A DNA stretch of 64,000 bases from Streptomyces atroolivaceus (GTDB lineage: Bacteria; Actinomycetota; Actinomycetes; Streptomycetales; Streptomycetaceae): NCBI RefSeq assembly GCF_000717025.1, contig NZ_JNXG01000018.1, positions 1-64,000 on the forward strand, written 5' to 3'. Positions 1 to 9,800 of this stretch are shown in pieces. The translations under genes were made by a program, and so were the position numbers. The notes under the pieces were generated by a model. It was not told where the DNA came from. It did no database searches and saw only the letters and a list, made by a program, of their open reading frames with translations. Position 1 is the stretch's first letter; every line of letters begins with the position of its first letter.

Positions 1-3000
1 CCGCTCGGCCGGAACGTCGGGGTGGCCGATGGTGTACGCGTGCAGCTGCCGTGCCTGGTCGCGCAGTGCCTCTTCGCTCTTCGCCGACAACAGCCAGGGG
101 AGAGCGGGGAGTTCGGCTTCCGCCGGTTCGGGTGCGTCCGGGGCCTGCTCGATGACGACGTGCGCGTTCGTCCCGCTGATCCCGAAGGAGGACACACCCG
201 CACGGCGCGGTGTGTCGTCCGCGAGCCACGGACGGTCCTCGGTCAGCAGACGTACCGTGCCGTCCGACCAGTCGACGTGCTCCGTGCGCCGTTCGGCGTG
301 CAGGGTCCTCGGCAGCCGGCCGTGGCGCAGCGCCATCACCATCTTGATGACGCCGCCGACTCCGGCCGCCGCCTGCGCGTGGCCGATGTTCGACTTCAAC
401 GAGCCGAGCCAGAGCGGGCGCTCCGCGTCGTGCTCCCGGCCGTAGGTGTTGAGCAGGGCCTGCGCCTCGATGGGGTCGCCCAGCCGCGTGCCCGTGCCGT
501 GCGCCTCGACGGCGTCGACCTCACCTGCCGTCAGGTCCGCGTCCGCCAGGGCCTGGCGGATCACGGCCTCCTGGGAGGGGCCGTTGGGGGCCGTGAGACC
601 GTTGCTCGCGCCGTCCTGGTTGACGGCCGAACCCCGGACCACCGCCAGCACCGGGTGCCCGTTGCGTATCGCGTCCGAGAGCCGCTCCACCAGCAGCAGG
701 CCGACGCCCTCGCTCCAGCCGGTTCCGTCGGCCTCGGCCGAGAACGCCTTGCAGCGGCCGTCGGGGGACAGCCCTCGCTGACGGCTGAACTCCACGAACA
801 TGCCAGGGCTCGCCATGACGGCCGCGCCGCCCGCCAGTGCCAGCGAGCAGTCCCCCTGCCGCAGAGCCCGCGCTGCCAGGTGCAGGGCGACCAACGACGA
901 GGAGCAGGCGGTGTCCACGGAGATCGCCGGGCCTTCGAGGCCGAGGGAGTAGGCGATGCGGCCGGAGGCGACGCTGCTGAGCTGTCCGGTCAACAGGTAG
1001 CCGTCGACTCCCTCGGTGGCTTCCGCGAGCCGAGGACCGTATTCGAGACCGTACGTGCCGGCGAAGACGCCGGTGTCGCTGCCGCGCAGCGATGTCGGGT
1101 CGATGCCGGCCCGCTCGAACGTCTCCCAGGCCGTCTCGAGCAGGAGACGCTGCTGCGGGTCCATCGCCGTCGCCTCGCGCGGGCTGATCCCGAAGAAGCC
1201 CGCGTCGAACTCGCCCGCCCCGTGCAGGAACCCGCCGCGTGCGGTGGTCGACCTGCCGACGGCCTCCGGGTCGGGGTCGTACAGGTCCTCGTCCCATCCG
1301 CGGTTGTCCGGGAACGGGCCGATGGCGTCGGTCCCCTCGGTGACGAGGCGCCACAAGTCCTCGGGCGAGGCGACCCCGCCGGGGTAGCGGCACGCCATGC
1401 CGATGATCGCGACCGGCTCGCCGGGGTCGGCCGGCGCCCGCCGTGCGGTCTCCCGCGGAGTTCCCGTCTCGTAGAGCAGCGCGTGCAGATGTGTGGCCAG
1501 CGTCTCCGGCGTGGGGTGGTCGAAGGCGACGGCCACCGGCAGGCGTACGCCCAGGGCCTGGGCCAGGCGGTTCCGCAGCCCCACGGCGGCCGAGGACTCC
1601 ATGCCGAGGTCACGGAAGGTGCCACCGGGCGATCCGGCCGTGCTGCCGGCGGCGGCCCCGAGCACGCCCGCCGTCTGCTCCCGTACGACTTCATGCAGGC
1701 GCCGGAGGCGCTCGGTGGGTGCCAACCCGTCCAGCTCCGCCCGGAGTTCGGTCACCCGGCCGGTGGCACCGGCGGCGTCACCGGTGGTGTCGTAGGCGGG
1801 AAGCTCCAGCCGTACAGGCCCGGCTGTGCCCGCGTCCACGTCGTCGCTGACGCCCGCCGCAGCCTTCGTCCCGGGGGCCAGGGGCCCCGCCACGCCGCCG
1901 GTCGCCCGTGCCAGGTCGACGGGCAGGCCGTGCGCCCACAGCTCGGCGAACGCCGCCGACATGGCCCGGACGCCGTCCCGGTCGCGTACCAGCGACCCCG
2001 TCACCACGGTGCTGTCCACCAGGCCCGCGTCCTCGACGATGTCCTCGACAGCCATCTTGAGCACCGGGTGCGGGCCGGCCTCCAGGAAGGCCGTGTGGCC
2101 GTCGGCCAGCAGCGCGCGCACCGCCGCCTCGAAGAGCACCGGACGGCGCAACTGGCCCGCCCAGTACGGGCCGTCCAGCTCCAGGGTGTCCAGCAGGGCG
2201 CCGCGCGCCGAGGAGTAGAACGGGATCCCGGACGGGGCGGGGCACACCGTCCGCAGTCCCGCGAGCAGCCGGTCCGCGATCGTTTCCACCTGGCCGACGT
2301 GGACGGGGAAGTCGGCCCGGATCCGCCGGGTCCGCACCCCTTCGTCCGCGAGTGCGGCCAGCAACTCGGCCAGCGCGTCCTCGTCGCCCGACACGGTCAC
2401 CGAACCCGGTCCGTTGACCGCGGCAAGGCCGAGCCGGTCACCCCACGGAGCCAGCCTCGCCCGCATCTCCTCGGCGGGCAGCAGCACGGCCACGATGCCG
2501 TGGCGGCCCGAGAGCTCCTCGGTCAGAGCCGCACCCCAGACCGCCGCGATCCGTAGCGCCTCGGACCGGGGCAACGCCCCGCAGGCGTGCGCGGCCGCCA
2601 TCTCGCCGATGCTGTGCCCTACCACCGCGACCGGCTCGACGCCGCGGGAGCGCCACTCGGCGGTCAGCGAGATCATCACGGCCACCAGCGCCGGCATCAC
2701 CACCGCCGCGGACTCCAGCGGCGGAGCGCCCTCGACGCCTCGCAGGACATCGGTCAGATCCCAGTCCACCAGCGGGCGCAGCTCCTCGGCGCAGGCCTCG
2801 ACGCTCTCCCGGAACACCTCGGAGCCGTCCAGCAGATCGACGGCCATTCCGTCCCAGTGCGCGCCGAAACCGGGGTAGACGAAGACGGCGCCCGGCGCGC
2901 CGCCCGCCTGCGGTACCCGGCCCTCGTGCAGCCCTTCGGCAGCCTCCTCGACGCGGCCGACGGCGACCGCCCGCAGAGCCGCGAGCAGCTCGTCGCGGTC

Positions 3001-3189
3001 CCGGCCGACCAGCACGGCACGGTACGCGGCCGCTTCGTCGGCGGCCCTCAGCGCTGTGGCGGCCGACGCCGGCGTCAGGCCGGGGAGAGCGTCGAGCCGC
3101 TCCGCCGCGGCGGCGGCACGCGCCCGCAGCGAGGCCGGTCCGGGCGCCGAGACCGGCCACAGTACGACGGGGTGGGGTGCAGCAGTCAT
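1..3189 (-). CDS. Modular type I polyketide synthase, N-terminal part (AT-ACP-KS), runs off left edge
   Basis: The reading frame is open from ATG at 3189 to base 1, giving 1063 visible residues. Domains in order: an acyltransferase (about residues 100-400) with GHSIGE and active-site Ser193; an acyl carrier protein with the phosphopantetheine motif [12 protein letters not shown], Ser532; and a ketosynthase from about residue 590 with VDTACSSSL (Cys762), EAHGTGT and [10 protein letters not shown]. An AT-ACP pair with no preceding KS is the classic loading module of modular PKSs, so this should be the first PKS protein of its assembly line. The usual specificity position after GHSxGE (YASH or HAFH in typical ATs) reads FPVH, so starter choice cannot be assigned. 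It lies 139 bp downstream of the thioesterase gene on the same strand, with a GGAG about 10 bases before the start. The product is unknown because later modules are outside the window. Confidence 0.93.
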   Translation of the reverse strand, partial: MTAAPHPVVLWPVSAPGPASLRARAAAAAERLDALPGLTPASAATALRAADEAAAYRAVLVGRDRDELLAALRAVAVGRVEEAAEGLHEGRVPQAGGAPGAVFVYPGFGAHWDGMAVDLLDGSEVFRESVEACAEELRPLVDWDLTDVLRGVEGAPPLESAAVVMPALVAVMISLTAEWRSRGVEPVAVVGHSIGEMAAAHACGALPRSEALRIAAVWGAALTEELSGRHGIVAVLLPAEEMRARLAPWGDRLGLAAVNGPGSVTVSGDEDALAELLAALADEGVRTRRIRADFPVHVGQVETIADRLLAGLRTVCPAPSGIPFYSSARGALLDTLELDGPYWAGQLRRPVLFEAAVRALLADGHTAFLEAGPHPVLKMAVEDIVEDAGLVDSTVVTGSLVRDRDGVRAMSAAFAELWAHGLPVDLARATGGVAGPLAPGTKAAAGVSDDVDAGTAGPVRLELPAYDTTGDAAGATGRVTELRAELDGLAPTERLRRLHEVVREQTAGVLGAAAGSTAGSPGGTFRDLGMESSAAVGLRNRLAQALGVRLPVAVAFDHPTPETLATHLHALLYETGTPRETARRAPADPGEPVAIIGMACRYPGGVASPEDLWRLVTEGTDAIGPFPDNRGWDEDLYDPDPEAVGRSTTARGGFLHGAGEFDAGFFGISPREATAMDPQQRLLLETAWETFERAGIDPTSLRGSDTGVFAGTYGLEYGPRLAEATEGVDGYLLTGQLSSVASGRIAYSLGLEGPAISVDTACSSSLVALHLAARALRQGDCSLALAGGAAVMASPGMFVEFSRQRGLSPDGRCKAFSAEADGTGWSEGVGLLLVERLSDAIRNGHPVLAVVRGSAVNQDGASNGLTAPNGPSQEAVIRQALADADLTAGEVDAVEAHGTGTRLGDPIEAQALLNTYGREHDAERPLWLGSLKSNIGHAQAAAGVGGVIKMVMALRHGRLPRTLHAERRTEHVDWSDGTVRLLTEDRPWLADDTPRRAGVSSFGISGTNAHVVIEQAPDAPEPAEAELPALPWLLSAKSEEALRDQARQLHAYTIGHPDVPAER

Positions 3190-3328
3190 CGTCTACCGTC
3201 TCCGAGTTTCGGTTGCGCGGGATTCAGGTGGAACAGGTCGTACGAAGGGGAGATGAGCGCCGGACGCCGAGGCGCGGCAGGAGCGGGGCGTCGCCCTCCA
3301 CCGCCCCGACGGGGTCGCGGTGCGGCCC

Positions 3329-4177
3329 TCAGGACCGGGCGGCGTACTCGGCGGCGAGCAGCGAGGAGATGAGCCTGAGCATGATCGTGGGCGCCGACCG
3401 GTGGAAGAAGTGCCCGCCGGGCAGGTTGAACACCCTGAAGTCAGCCGAGGTGTGGCGCGCCCATCCGGCAGCCAGCCCGGGCGTCACCAGCGGGTCGCTC
3501 GACCCGGCGAACACCCGGATCGGGACCGGCAGCGGCTCCTCCCCGGGGCCGGGGCCGGGCGCGCGGCCGTGCGCCAGGCGCAGGTCGTCCCGGAGTACGG
3601 CGACGGCGAGCCGGAGCCACTCCGGATAGCGCAGCACGAGCTCCGGCAGCCCGCCCAGACCGGTCATCCAGGCCGTGAGTTCCTCGTCCGTGACCCGGTC
3701 GGGCGCGATGTCGCCGCGAGGCGCGTGCGGTGGCGGGCAGGCTCCGACCAGCAGCTGGCGGGGCGGTGTCCGGCCCTGGGCGAACCGCCGCCGGGCCATC
3801 TCGTAGGCGACGATGCCGCCCATGCTGTGCCCGTAGAAGGCGTAGGGCGCGTCCATCAGCGGGTCGAGCGCCTCGTCCAGTTCGTCGAGGAGCCGAGCGA
3901 AGTCGTGCAGCCGGGGCTCGCGGGCCCGGTGCTCCCTGCCGGGCAGCTGCACCGGTACGACCGTGACACCGCCGCCCAGGCGCGGCTGCCAGCCGGAGAA
4001 CGAGGAGGCCGACCCACCCGCGTGGTGGAAGCAGAACAGCCGCAGCGGCGCGCCGGCCGGATCCGCCTGCCGGGGCAGCAGATACGGCGAGGGGGTGCCA
4101 CCCGCGGTGGTCTCGCCCGGCCGGCGGCCGCGCGGGCCACCCGGGCCCCCGGCGGCCGGATCCGCCGGGGTGCTCAT
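3329..4177 (-). CDS. Type II thioesterase (alpha/beta hydrolase)
   Basis: This 282-residue protein carries the GrsT/RifR-type thioesterase signature: LRLFCFHHAGGSASSF near residue 46, the nucleophile elbow GHSMGG with Ser118, a likely catalytic Asp in FAGSSDPLV and a C-terminal His in PGGHFF. Enzymes of this family remove aberrant or stalled acyl groups from PKS and NRPS carrier proteins and act in the cytosol. The first 40 residues are Pro/Gly/Arg-rich and probably disordered. Its ATG overlaps the stop of the ACP gene (ATGA), so the two are translationally coupled. A role as the chain-releasing enzyme is less likely, since modular PKSs usually carry that TE on the last module, which is not seen here. 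Confidence 0.92.
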   Translation of the reverse strand: MSTPADPAAGGPGGPRGRRPGETTAGGTPSPYLLPRQADPAGAPLRLFCFHHAGGSASSFSGWQPRLGGGVTVVPVQLPGREHRAREPRLHDFARLLDELDEALDPLMDAPYAFYGHSMGGIVAYEMARRRFAQGRTPPRQLLVGACPPPHAPRGDIAPDRVTDEELTAWMTGLGGLPELVLRYPEWLRLAVAVLRDDLRLAHGRAPGPGPGEEPLPVPIRVFAGSSDPLVTPGLAAGWARHTSADFRVFNLPGGHFFHRSAPTIMLRLISSLLAAEYAARS

Positions 4178-4410
4178 GGCTCGACCGTCTGCGCCGTGAG
4201 CGCGTAGATGTCGCGCAGGCTGGTCGACTCCAGAACCTGCGCCATCGGCACTCTTCGTCCGGTCTCCCGTTCGATCGCGGTGAGCAGGGTCAGCAGGAGA
4301 AGCGAGTCCCAGCCGGGCAGTTCGTCGAAATCGGCGCCCACCGTGCTGGGTGTGAGCGACAGACCTGTCTCGGAGTGGACGAGGGAGAGGAAGTCGTCGA
4401 GGCTCTTCAC
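4174..4410 (-). CDS. Discrete acyl carrier protein
   Basis: A 78-residue carrier protein with the phosphopantetheine attachment motif LPGWDSLLLL, Ser36. The GWDS context with a Leu-rich helix II resembles the free-standing ACPs that partner FkbH proteins. It starts at GTG, overlapping the FkbH stop codon (GTGA), and its own stop overlaps the thioesterase start (ATGA). This tight coupling argues that FkbH loads this carrier. In known systems the loaded unit is a glyceryl group, used either as a starter or tetronate unit or oxidised and methylated to methoxymalonyl-ACP. The extra enzymes for methoxymalonyl formation (FkbG/I/K types) are not in the window but could lie further left. Confidence 0.88.
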   Translation of the reverse strand: MKSLDDFLSLVHSETGLSLTPSTVGADFDELPGWDSLLLLTLLTAIERETGRRVPMAQVLESTSLRDIYALTAQTVEP

Positions 4411-6290
4411 TGGTGCAGCCCTCCCAGGCTCAGGGTCAGCCGGATGTGATCCGGCGGCGCGGGGATCTCCGCCAGGTCATGGCGGTAGAGGGTGGGGGCA
4501 CCGTCGGTGCCGCCGCCGGCCGGCCGGAAGCCGTTGCCGGGGTAGAAGTCCTGGACCTTGCCGTTCTTGGCCGACGGCCGGTAACCGGCACGGACCGAGC
4601 GCAGGCCCTGGTCCCGGGCGTGGCCGAGGACGGCCGACAGACAGGCCTGCTCGATGCCGCGGGCGAACACCCGGCAGCTGAGCAGGAAGTTGTCGATGAC
4701 GAGTTCGTCGCCCTCGCGGTGGGCGAGGACGGCGCCGACGACGCCGTTGTCGCCGAACCGGTCGCCGGAGCGGATGGTGAGGACCAGGGAACCTGGAGCG
4801 GCGGCCCGCTCGGCCACCTCGGACTGCTGGAGACGCTCCGTCGTCAGGTTGAACTGGTTTGTCCGCAGCGTCAGTTGGGAAACCCGGGCCAGCTCCGCCG
4901 GAGAGGCGTCGGCGAAGCGCACCTGGACGTCCAGTTCGCGCAGGTAGTCGTCGAGCGAGGAGAAGCCGTGCAGGAAGTCCTTGCGGTCCAGCTCCTCCCG
5001 GTACCGCTCGGGACGCTTCAGATCGTCCACGGTGATGTCCCGTACGTCGAACCAGCCGTCCCGCAGCAGCTTTTCGACGTGCAGTGCCGGCTCCTCGTCC
5101 AGTGCCACCACGGCGACGTCCGGGAGTTCGCGGACGACGAGCCCGCACTCGTACGGACTGTCGTCCGCGAACACGAAACTGTCCACCCCGAGATTGAGTT
5201 CGGCGGCCAGCTCGCGCAGATTGTCGTGCTTGGGACGCCAGTTGGCGACGACCCGGACGAAGTCGTCCTCGCGTAGCGTCATGTCGGGGTGCGACCGCAG
5301 TACCTCACGCACCGGATCCAGGTCGTTCTTGCTGACCGCGGCGAGCAGCACCCCCTGTGAGGCGACCTGGCGGGCGGTCCGCTGCAGTCGGCGGAACGCC
5401 TCGCCCCGGTAGGAACCGGCGACCTCGATGCCCTCGATCCCGTCGTCCCCGAGGATTCCGCCCCACACGGTGTTGTCCAGGTCGAGGACCAGGCACTTCT
5501 TCGCGCGGCCGGTGGCCGCGCGGAGCAGGTGGGCCACGTCGCGCGCATAGGCCGCGTGCGCCTCGGGCGAGAACTCCGTGTGCGTGTAGACGCCGAGCCG
5601 GTCGTCACGGAGCGGCAGGTCCGCTCCGAGCAGCGGGTCGAAGTCGAGCACGGTCAGGGCGGGATGGCGGTCCATCAGGCGGAGCAGGCGCGCGTTGGCC
5701 TCCCGCCACACCGCCCCGAGCCGGGCCCGGTCGCGTACGCCGATCAGCTGCGCCGTCCACTCGCGCGGCAGCGGCAGGGTGTTGAACACCAGCGTTCCCT
5801 GTCCCGCGCCGGCGAAGGACGTCGCGAGACCGTCGAGCAGCGTCAGCTTCTCGTCGAAGATCCGGCGCACGTCCTCCGGCTCCCAGGGCACAGGCACCTC
5901 GTCGAAGACCACGGAGGCGTCCAGCAGGCACACCACCGCGTCCGGCTTCGCCGAGTACAGCTCGCTCGCGGTGTCCGACAGGTCGAAGACGTAGCCGTCG
6001 AAGTCGGACACGTGCGGGCGGAGCAGCAGACCGTGGCGCGCCAGCTCGGCCGTGACCGGCGCGACCAGTCCGGACACGGTGCTGTGGCCGGTGAAGGCCA
6101 CCGACACGACCGGGGTGTCGGGGTGTTCGGCGAGTACGGCGTCCGCGCCGATGCGGGCCAGCAGGTTCCCGGCCCAGCGTGTCTCGGCGACGCCGGCCCC
6201 GCGGACCAGGCCCCGCACCCGCGGATACTCGGCGGCCACACGGCCCCGCTCGTGGAGCGACCGCAGTGTGTCGTCCGTCTTCTCGACCAT
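4407..6290 (-). CDS. fkbH: FkbH-like glyceryl transferase/phosphatase (HAD fold with C-terminal GNAT-like domain)
   Basis: The 627-residue protein has an N-terminal region with an alpha/beta segment containing VVSVAFTGHSTV, then the HAD core CLVLDLDNTVWGGILGDDG at about residues 265-283 (nucleophile Asp in the DLDNT motif), PKHDN and FADDSPYE, and a C-terminal GNAT-like part (QLTLRTNQFNLTTERL through NGKVQDFYPGNGF). This is the standard layout of FkbH-family proteins, which take 1,3-bisphosphoglycerate, dephosphorylate it and transfer a glyceryl group to an ACP. It is the first gene of a leftward, translationally coupled set (FkbH, ACP, thioesterase) followed by the PKS. The start ATG at 6290 is preceded by a purine-rich GGGGAGAG site. 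It diverges from the lanthipeptide operon across 248 bp. Confidence 0.92.
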   Translation of the reverse strand: MVEKTDDTLRSLHERGRVAAEYPRVRGLVRGAGVAETRWAGNLLARIGADAVLAEHPDTPVVSVAFTGHSTVSGLVAPVTAELARHGLLLRPHVSDFDGYVFDLSDTASELYSAKPDAVVCLLDASVVFDEVPVPWEPEDVRRIFDEKLTLLDGLATSFAGAGQGTLVFNTLPLPREWTAQLIGVRDRARLGAVWREANARLLRLMDRHPALTVLDFDPLLGADLPLRDDRLGVYTHTEFSPEAHAAYARDVAHLLRAATGRAKKCLVLDLDNTVWGGILGDDGIEGIEVAGSYRGEAFRRLQRTARQVASQGVLLAAVSKNDLDPVREVLRSHPDMTLREDDFVRVVANWRPKHDNLRELAAELNLGVDSFVFADDSPYECGLVVRELPDVAVVALDEEPALHVEKLLRDGWFDVRDITVDDLKRPERYREELDRKDFLHGFSSLDDYLRELDVQVRFADASPAELARVSQLTLRTNQFNLTTERLQQSEVAERAAAPGSLVLTIRSGDRFGDNGVVGAVLAHREGDELVIDNFLLSCRVFARGIEQACLSAVLGHARDQGLRSVRAGYRPSAKNGKVQDFYPGNGFRPAGGGTDGAPTLYRHDLAEIPAPPDHIRLTLSLGGLHQ

Positions 6291-6340
6291 TCCCAGCTCT
6301 CCCCGTGCGTCGGGTACGACGCGGCCATGCTTGGCGAGCC

Positions 6341-6369
6341 GTCTAAAGCGGCCCTAACAGCCGCCTAGA
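6341..6369. promoter_or_regulatory. Three 11-bp-spaced direct repeats (activator-type sites) upstream of fkbH
   Basis: Three related heptamers sit exactly 11 bp apart: GTCTAAA (6341), CCCTAAC (6352) and GCCTAGA (6363), sharing the core CTA. The outer two extend to a 13-base near-repeat (AGCCGtCTAaAGC and AGCCGcCTAgAGC). Repeats spaced by one helical turn are the typical binding layout of SARP-family activators in Streptomyces gene clusters, although the heptamer sequence itself is not a textbook SARP site. They lie 50-80 bases upstream of the FkbH start and about 170-200 bases upstream of the lanthipeptide precursor. No SARP gene is in the window. Confidence 0.4.
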
Positions 6370-6398
6370 GCCCGGAGACGCGGGAGGCACAGGGGCGG

Positions 6399-6439
6399 CG
6401 GGGCCCTTCGGCCCCGGGAATTAGGGCCCCTTAAGGGGC
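6399..6439. promoter_or_regulatory. Hairpin and perfect 14-bp palindrome in the divergent fkbH-lanA region
   Basis: Two symmetrical elements lie close together. Bases 6399-6416 form a 7-bp GC stem with a CTTC loop. Bases 6426-6439 read GCCCCTTAAGGGGC, a perfect palindrome. The second looks like an operator for a dimeric regulator, since it lies between two divergent promoters about 100 bases before the precursor start. The first could be a terminator-like or regulatory stem. No consensus -35/-10 pair could be assigned with confidence on either strand. Confidence 0.4.
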
Positions 6440-6538
6440 GGTTTGGAAGGCCCCCCTAGATCTTCCTCCGCACCACGGCGTGATCGGTGACCGGCGGACC
6501 CGGCCACCGCAGCGACCGCGATTCCACGGAGGAACAGC

Positions 6539-6685
6539 ATGACAACAGCCCTCACCGCAGAGACGGATTTCGACCTCGACCTGGACCTGGAGGTCGTGAT
6601 CCAGGATTCGCCCGCGATGGAGGCCAAGTCCTTCACGGGCACCGGCACCTGTCTCTCCTGCCCGGTCACCTCCTGGCACTGCTGA
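6539..6685 (+). CDS. lanA: Class I lanthipeptide precursor peptide (LanA)
   Basis: A 48-codon gene starting at ATG 6539, with a strong GGAGGA site (6528-6533) five bases upstream. The leader contains FDLDLDLEV (residues 11-19), an FDLD-type box as found in class I lanthipeptide leaders and recognised by LanB. A Pro-Ala pair follows at residues 25-26. The C-terminal part SFTGTGTCLSCPVTSWHC holds seven Ser/Thr (S31, T33, T35, T37, S40, T44, S45) and three Cys (C38, C41, C48), which fits dehydration and up to three thioether rings. LanB and LanC genes follow directly on the same strand. The cleavage site is uncertain: it could be after Pro-Ala or nearer Lys30. No leader protease or transporter gene is visible nearby. 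Confidence 0.85.
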   Translation: MTTALTAETDFDLDLDLEVVIQDSPAMEAKSFTGTGTCLSCPVTSWHC

Positions 6686-6721
6686 TCGCCCGTGAGGCCG
6701 ATCGGCTGACCCGCTGACCGG

Positions 6722-6763
6722 GCGCCGGGCGGCGCGGCCCTGACCGGCTGTGCCGCCCGGCGC
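6722..6763 (+). terminator. Strong intercistronic hairpin between lanA and lanB
   Basis: A perfect 12-bp inverted repeat (GCGCCGGGCGGC at 6722 and GCCGCCCGGCGC at 6752) extends inward to an 18-bp stem with two G-U pairs and a 6-base loop. It begins 36 bases after the precursor stop. Such hairpins between a precursor gene and its modification enzymes act as partial terminators or mRNA stabilisers, so that more peptide than enzyme is made. That role is inferred. It also argues against translation starting at GTG 6750 or ATG 6768, which lie in or just after the stem. Confidence 0.65.
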
Positions 6764-6806
6764 ACCCATGCCACCACCACGCACAGAACGGACCGGGGAC
6801 GGACAC

Positions 6807-9800
6807 GTGACGGACAGCGACATCTTCGACGCCGCCGATGTGGTGCTGCTGCGCGCCGCGGCTTCCCGCATGCCGCCCGCGGCCGGCGCACCCGTGGGAC
6901 CGCCCACCGGTCCCACCTCCGAGACGGCGTTGAGGACCGAGGTGGGACGGCTCGCGGCGGACCCCGCGTTCCTGGCCGCTGTCCGACTGGCCAGCCCCAG
7001 CCTGGCCGACGAGGTGGAGAAGGTGCGGACGGGCGTCCCGCTCAAGCGCAGGCGACTGAACCGGGTGCTCGTCTCCCTGACCAAGTACCACCTTCGGATG
7101 ACGTATCGGCCCACCCCTTTCGGACTCTTCGCAGGTGCCGCCCTGGCAGGTACGGGCCCGGCGCCCGTAAGGGAGCTGGGCGGCGCGCACCGGAGCCTGA
7201 GCCGCCCCGACGCGGCCTGGCTGCACGGCGTCCTCGAGGACGAAGTGGTCACCACCCCCGGCCTCCGGGAGCGCGCGGCCCTGACCGCCAACCCGCTGCG
7301 CACCGTCCGGGACGGCCGCGTGGTCCTCGTGGACCACCACGACCCGTCCGGGAAGCGGCAACTGGCACACTCGGTACGGCTCACCGCAGTCGTGGCGTAC
7401 GTCCTCGAGCGAGCTGCCGAGCCGGTCACCTGGGACGAACTGGCCGAAGCGATGGCCGACCGGTTTCCCGGGGCTCCGGCCACGACCGTGGAGCGGACCG
7501 TGGCACAACTGGTCGGCAGTGGTTTCCTCCTGAGCGACCTGGTTCCGGCACCCGACCACACCGCCCCCCTCGACCACGTGCTGAAGCGGCTGGCCGGCAC
7601 CGGCCACCCCGTGACCCGTGCCCTCGTCGCGGTACGCGACGGACTCGCCGCCCTGGACGACTCCCCGCCCGCCACCCGGGGCCGGGCGCTCGCCGAGGCC
7701 ACCACCCGTATGGGGGAACTGCGCCGGGCCGACGACGTGATCCAGTCCGACCTGCGGCTCGACGCGCGCCTCGTCCTGCCCGTCGAGGTCGCCCGGGAGG
7801 CCGCGCGGGCAGCGGCCGCCCTGTGGCGGACGACGGCCACCCCGTCGGGCATGCCGCACATGCGGGCGTACCACCTGGCCTTCCTGGAGCGGTACGGCAC
7901 CGACCGGCCCGTGCCGTTGCTCGAACTCCTCGACGAGGCACGGGGCCTGGGCCTCCCGGAGAGCTACCGCGGGCCCGTCGGCGCGGACGGCGCGCCGACC
8001 GCGCCGACGGACGCGGACCGGCGCCGTGACCAGTTCCTCGGGGAGCTGGTGCACGGCGCCCGGCCGCACACGGGCGTCGGCGAAGTCGTGCTCGACGAGG
8101 AGACCTTGAACGCCCTCGACGCCACGGTGGCCACCGGGCCCGCCAGGCCCGCTCCGCCCGGCGGAGCTGACCTTGCGGGCAGGGGGGACGGGGCCGGCGG
8201 CCCGGGTTCCCCCCGCCGAGTCCCGGCGTCCCTGGAACTGGGCGCCGAGCTCGTCGCCGGCAGCTGGGAAGCGCTGTGCGCAGGGGAGTTCAGCCTCGTC
8301 CTCGGCGCGAACCCGGGCTCCCCCCGCGCCGGTGCCACCTTCGGCCGCTTCGCACCGCTCCTGGGCGGGGACACCGGGCCGGTCGGCGCGGTGGTCGCGC
8401 GCGCCGAGGAAGCGGCCCACGCCGTGGCGGCGGCCGGGGAGGTGACGGCCACGGTGGCCTACCGTCCCCGGGTGGCCCGCTCCGCGAACGTGGCCACCGT
8501 GCCCCAGTGGCTCCCGTACCGCATTCCGCTGGGCGTCCCGCGGGCCGCCCGCGACGGTGTCACGGACCTGTGTCCCGAGGACCTCGCCGTCCAGGCGGAC
8601 CTGGACCGCCTGCGGGTCGTGCACACACCGACCGGCCGCCCGGTACGACCGGTCTCGTACTCCATGCTGAACCCCGGCAGCGGTCATCTCCCGTACGTGG
8701 CACGCTTCCTGCTCGACCTCGGCTACGAGGGCCAGGACTGGTGCACTCCCTGGAACTGGGGATCCTGGGCCTCCGCGCCCGCACTGCCCCGGGTCCGTAC
8801 GGGCCGCACGGTGCTGGCACCCGCCCGCTGGCTCCCGGACCGCACGCTCCGAGAGGGTGCCGCGGAATCCGACGGCACCGGTCCGGGCTGGCGCGCCGCG
8901 GTCGCCGCATGGCGCCGGCGCCGGTGTGTTCCCCGCTACACACTGCTCACACGGGTGGACAACCGGGTGACCGTCGACCTCGACGATCCGCTCCATCTCC
9001 TGGTTCTGCACGACGAGGTGAAGCGGCCCCAGGGCCTGGTGATCACCGAGTGGTACGGCGGCCCCGAAGGAGCCGGCTGGTTCGCCGACGCCGGCGGCCC
9101 GCACGCCTGCGAACTGGTCTTCCCCCTCTTCGCCCGGCACCCGGCCACCACGGTGCCCCCGGCGCCGGCGGCAGCCCCGGGGGCGGCCACCCCAGCCCCC
9201 AACGCCTCCCCGGCACCGGTGGGCACGACGGCCGCCGGTGGGCCGGACCGCGCACGGTGGGCGGCTCTGCCCGGGGGCGAGTGGCTGTACGCCAAGGTGT
9301 ACGTCCCCGACGCCCTGCACCAGCAGGTCCTCGGCCGGCACCTGGCGCGGCTCGTCGATTCCCCGGTACTGCGCGCGGCAGGCGCCGACCGATGGTTCTT
9401 CCTGCGTTATGCCGACCCCGACGCACACCTGCGCCTGCGTTTCCACGGCAAGCCGGAGAGCCTGTGGCCGGTGCTGCTGCCTGCCGTACGGGAATGGGCC
9501 GAGGAACTGCGGGAGGCAGGGCTCACCGACCGGCTGGTGCTGGACACGTACGACCCCGAGATCGAGCGCTACGGCGGACCGGCTGCCATCGAGCACGCCG
9601 AGCGGGTCTTCCACACCGACAGCGCCGTCGTCCTCGCACAACTCGCCGCGCCCGCCGACCCCGCCGTCCCGCCGGTCACCCGGGCGGCGCTCGGGATACT
9701 CGACCTCCTCACCGGGCTGGGCACCCCGCAGGAGACCCTCCGCTGGCTCGGCGACCCCCGGTTCCTCGCCCGCCGCTCCGAGGTGGCGCGCGCTACGAAG

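Noticed and set aside
22..2556. 844-codon open frame on the plus strand
   Set aside because: It is antisense to the PKS. The sequence is Arg/Val/Gly-rich with no domain, while the minus strand encodes textbook AT, ACP and KS motifs.
6421..6538. Search for a -35/-10 promoter of lanA
   Set aside because: TAGATC near 6458 looks like a -10, but no -35 element lies at a fitting distance.
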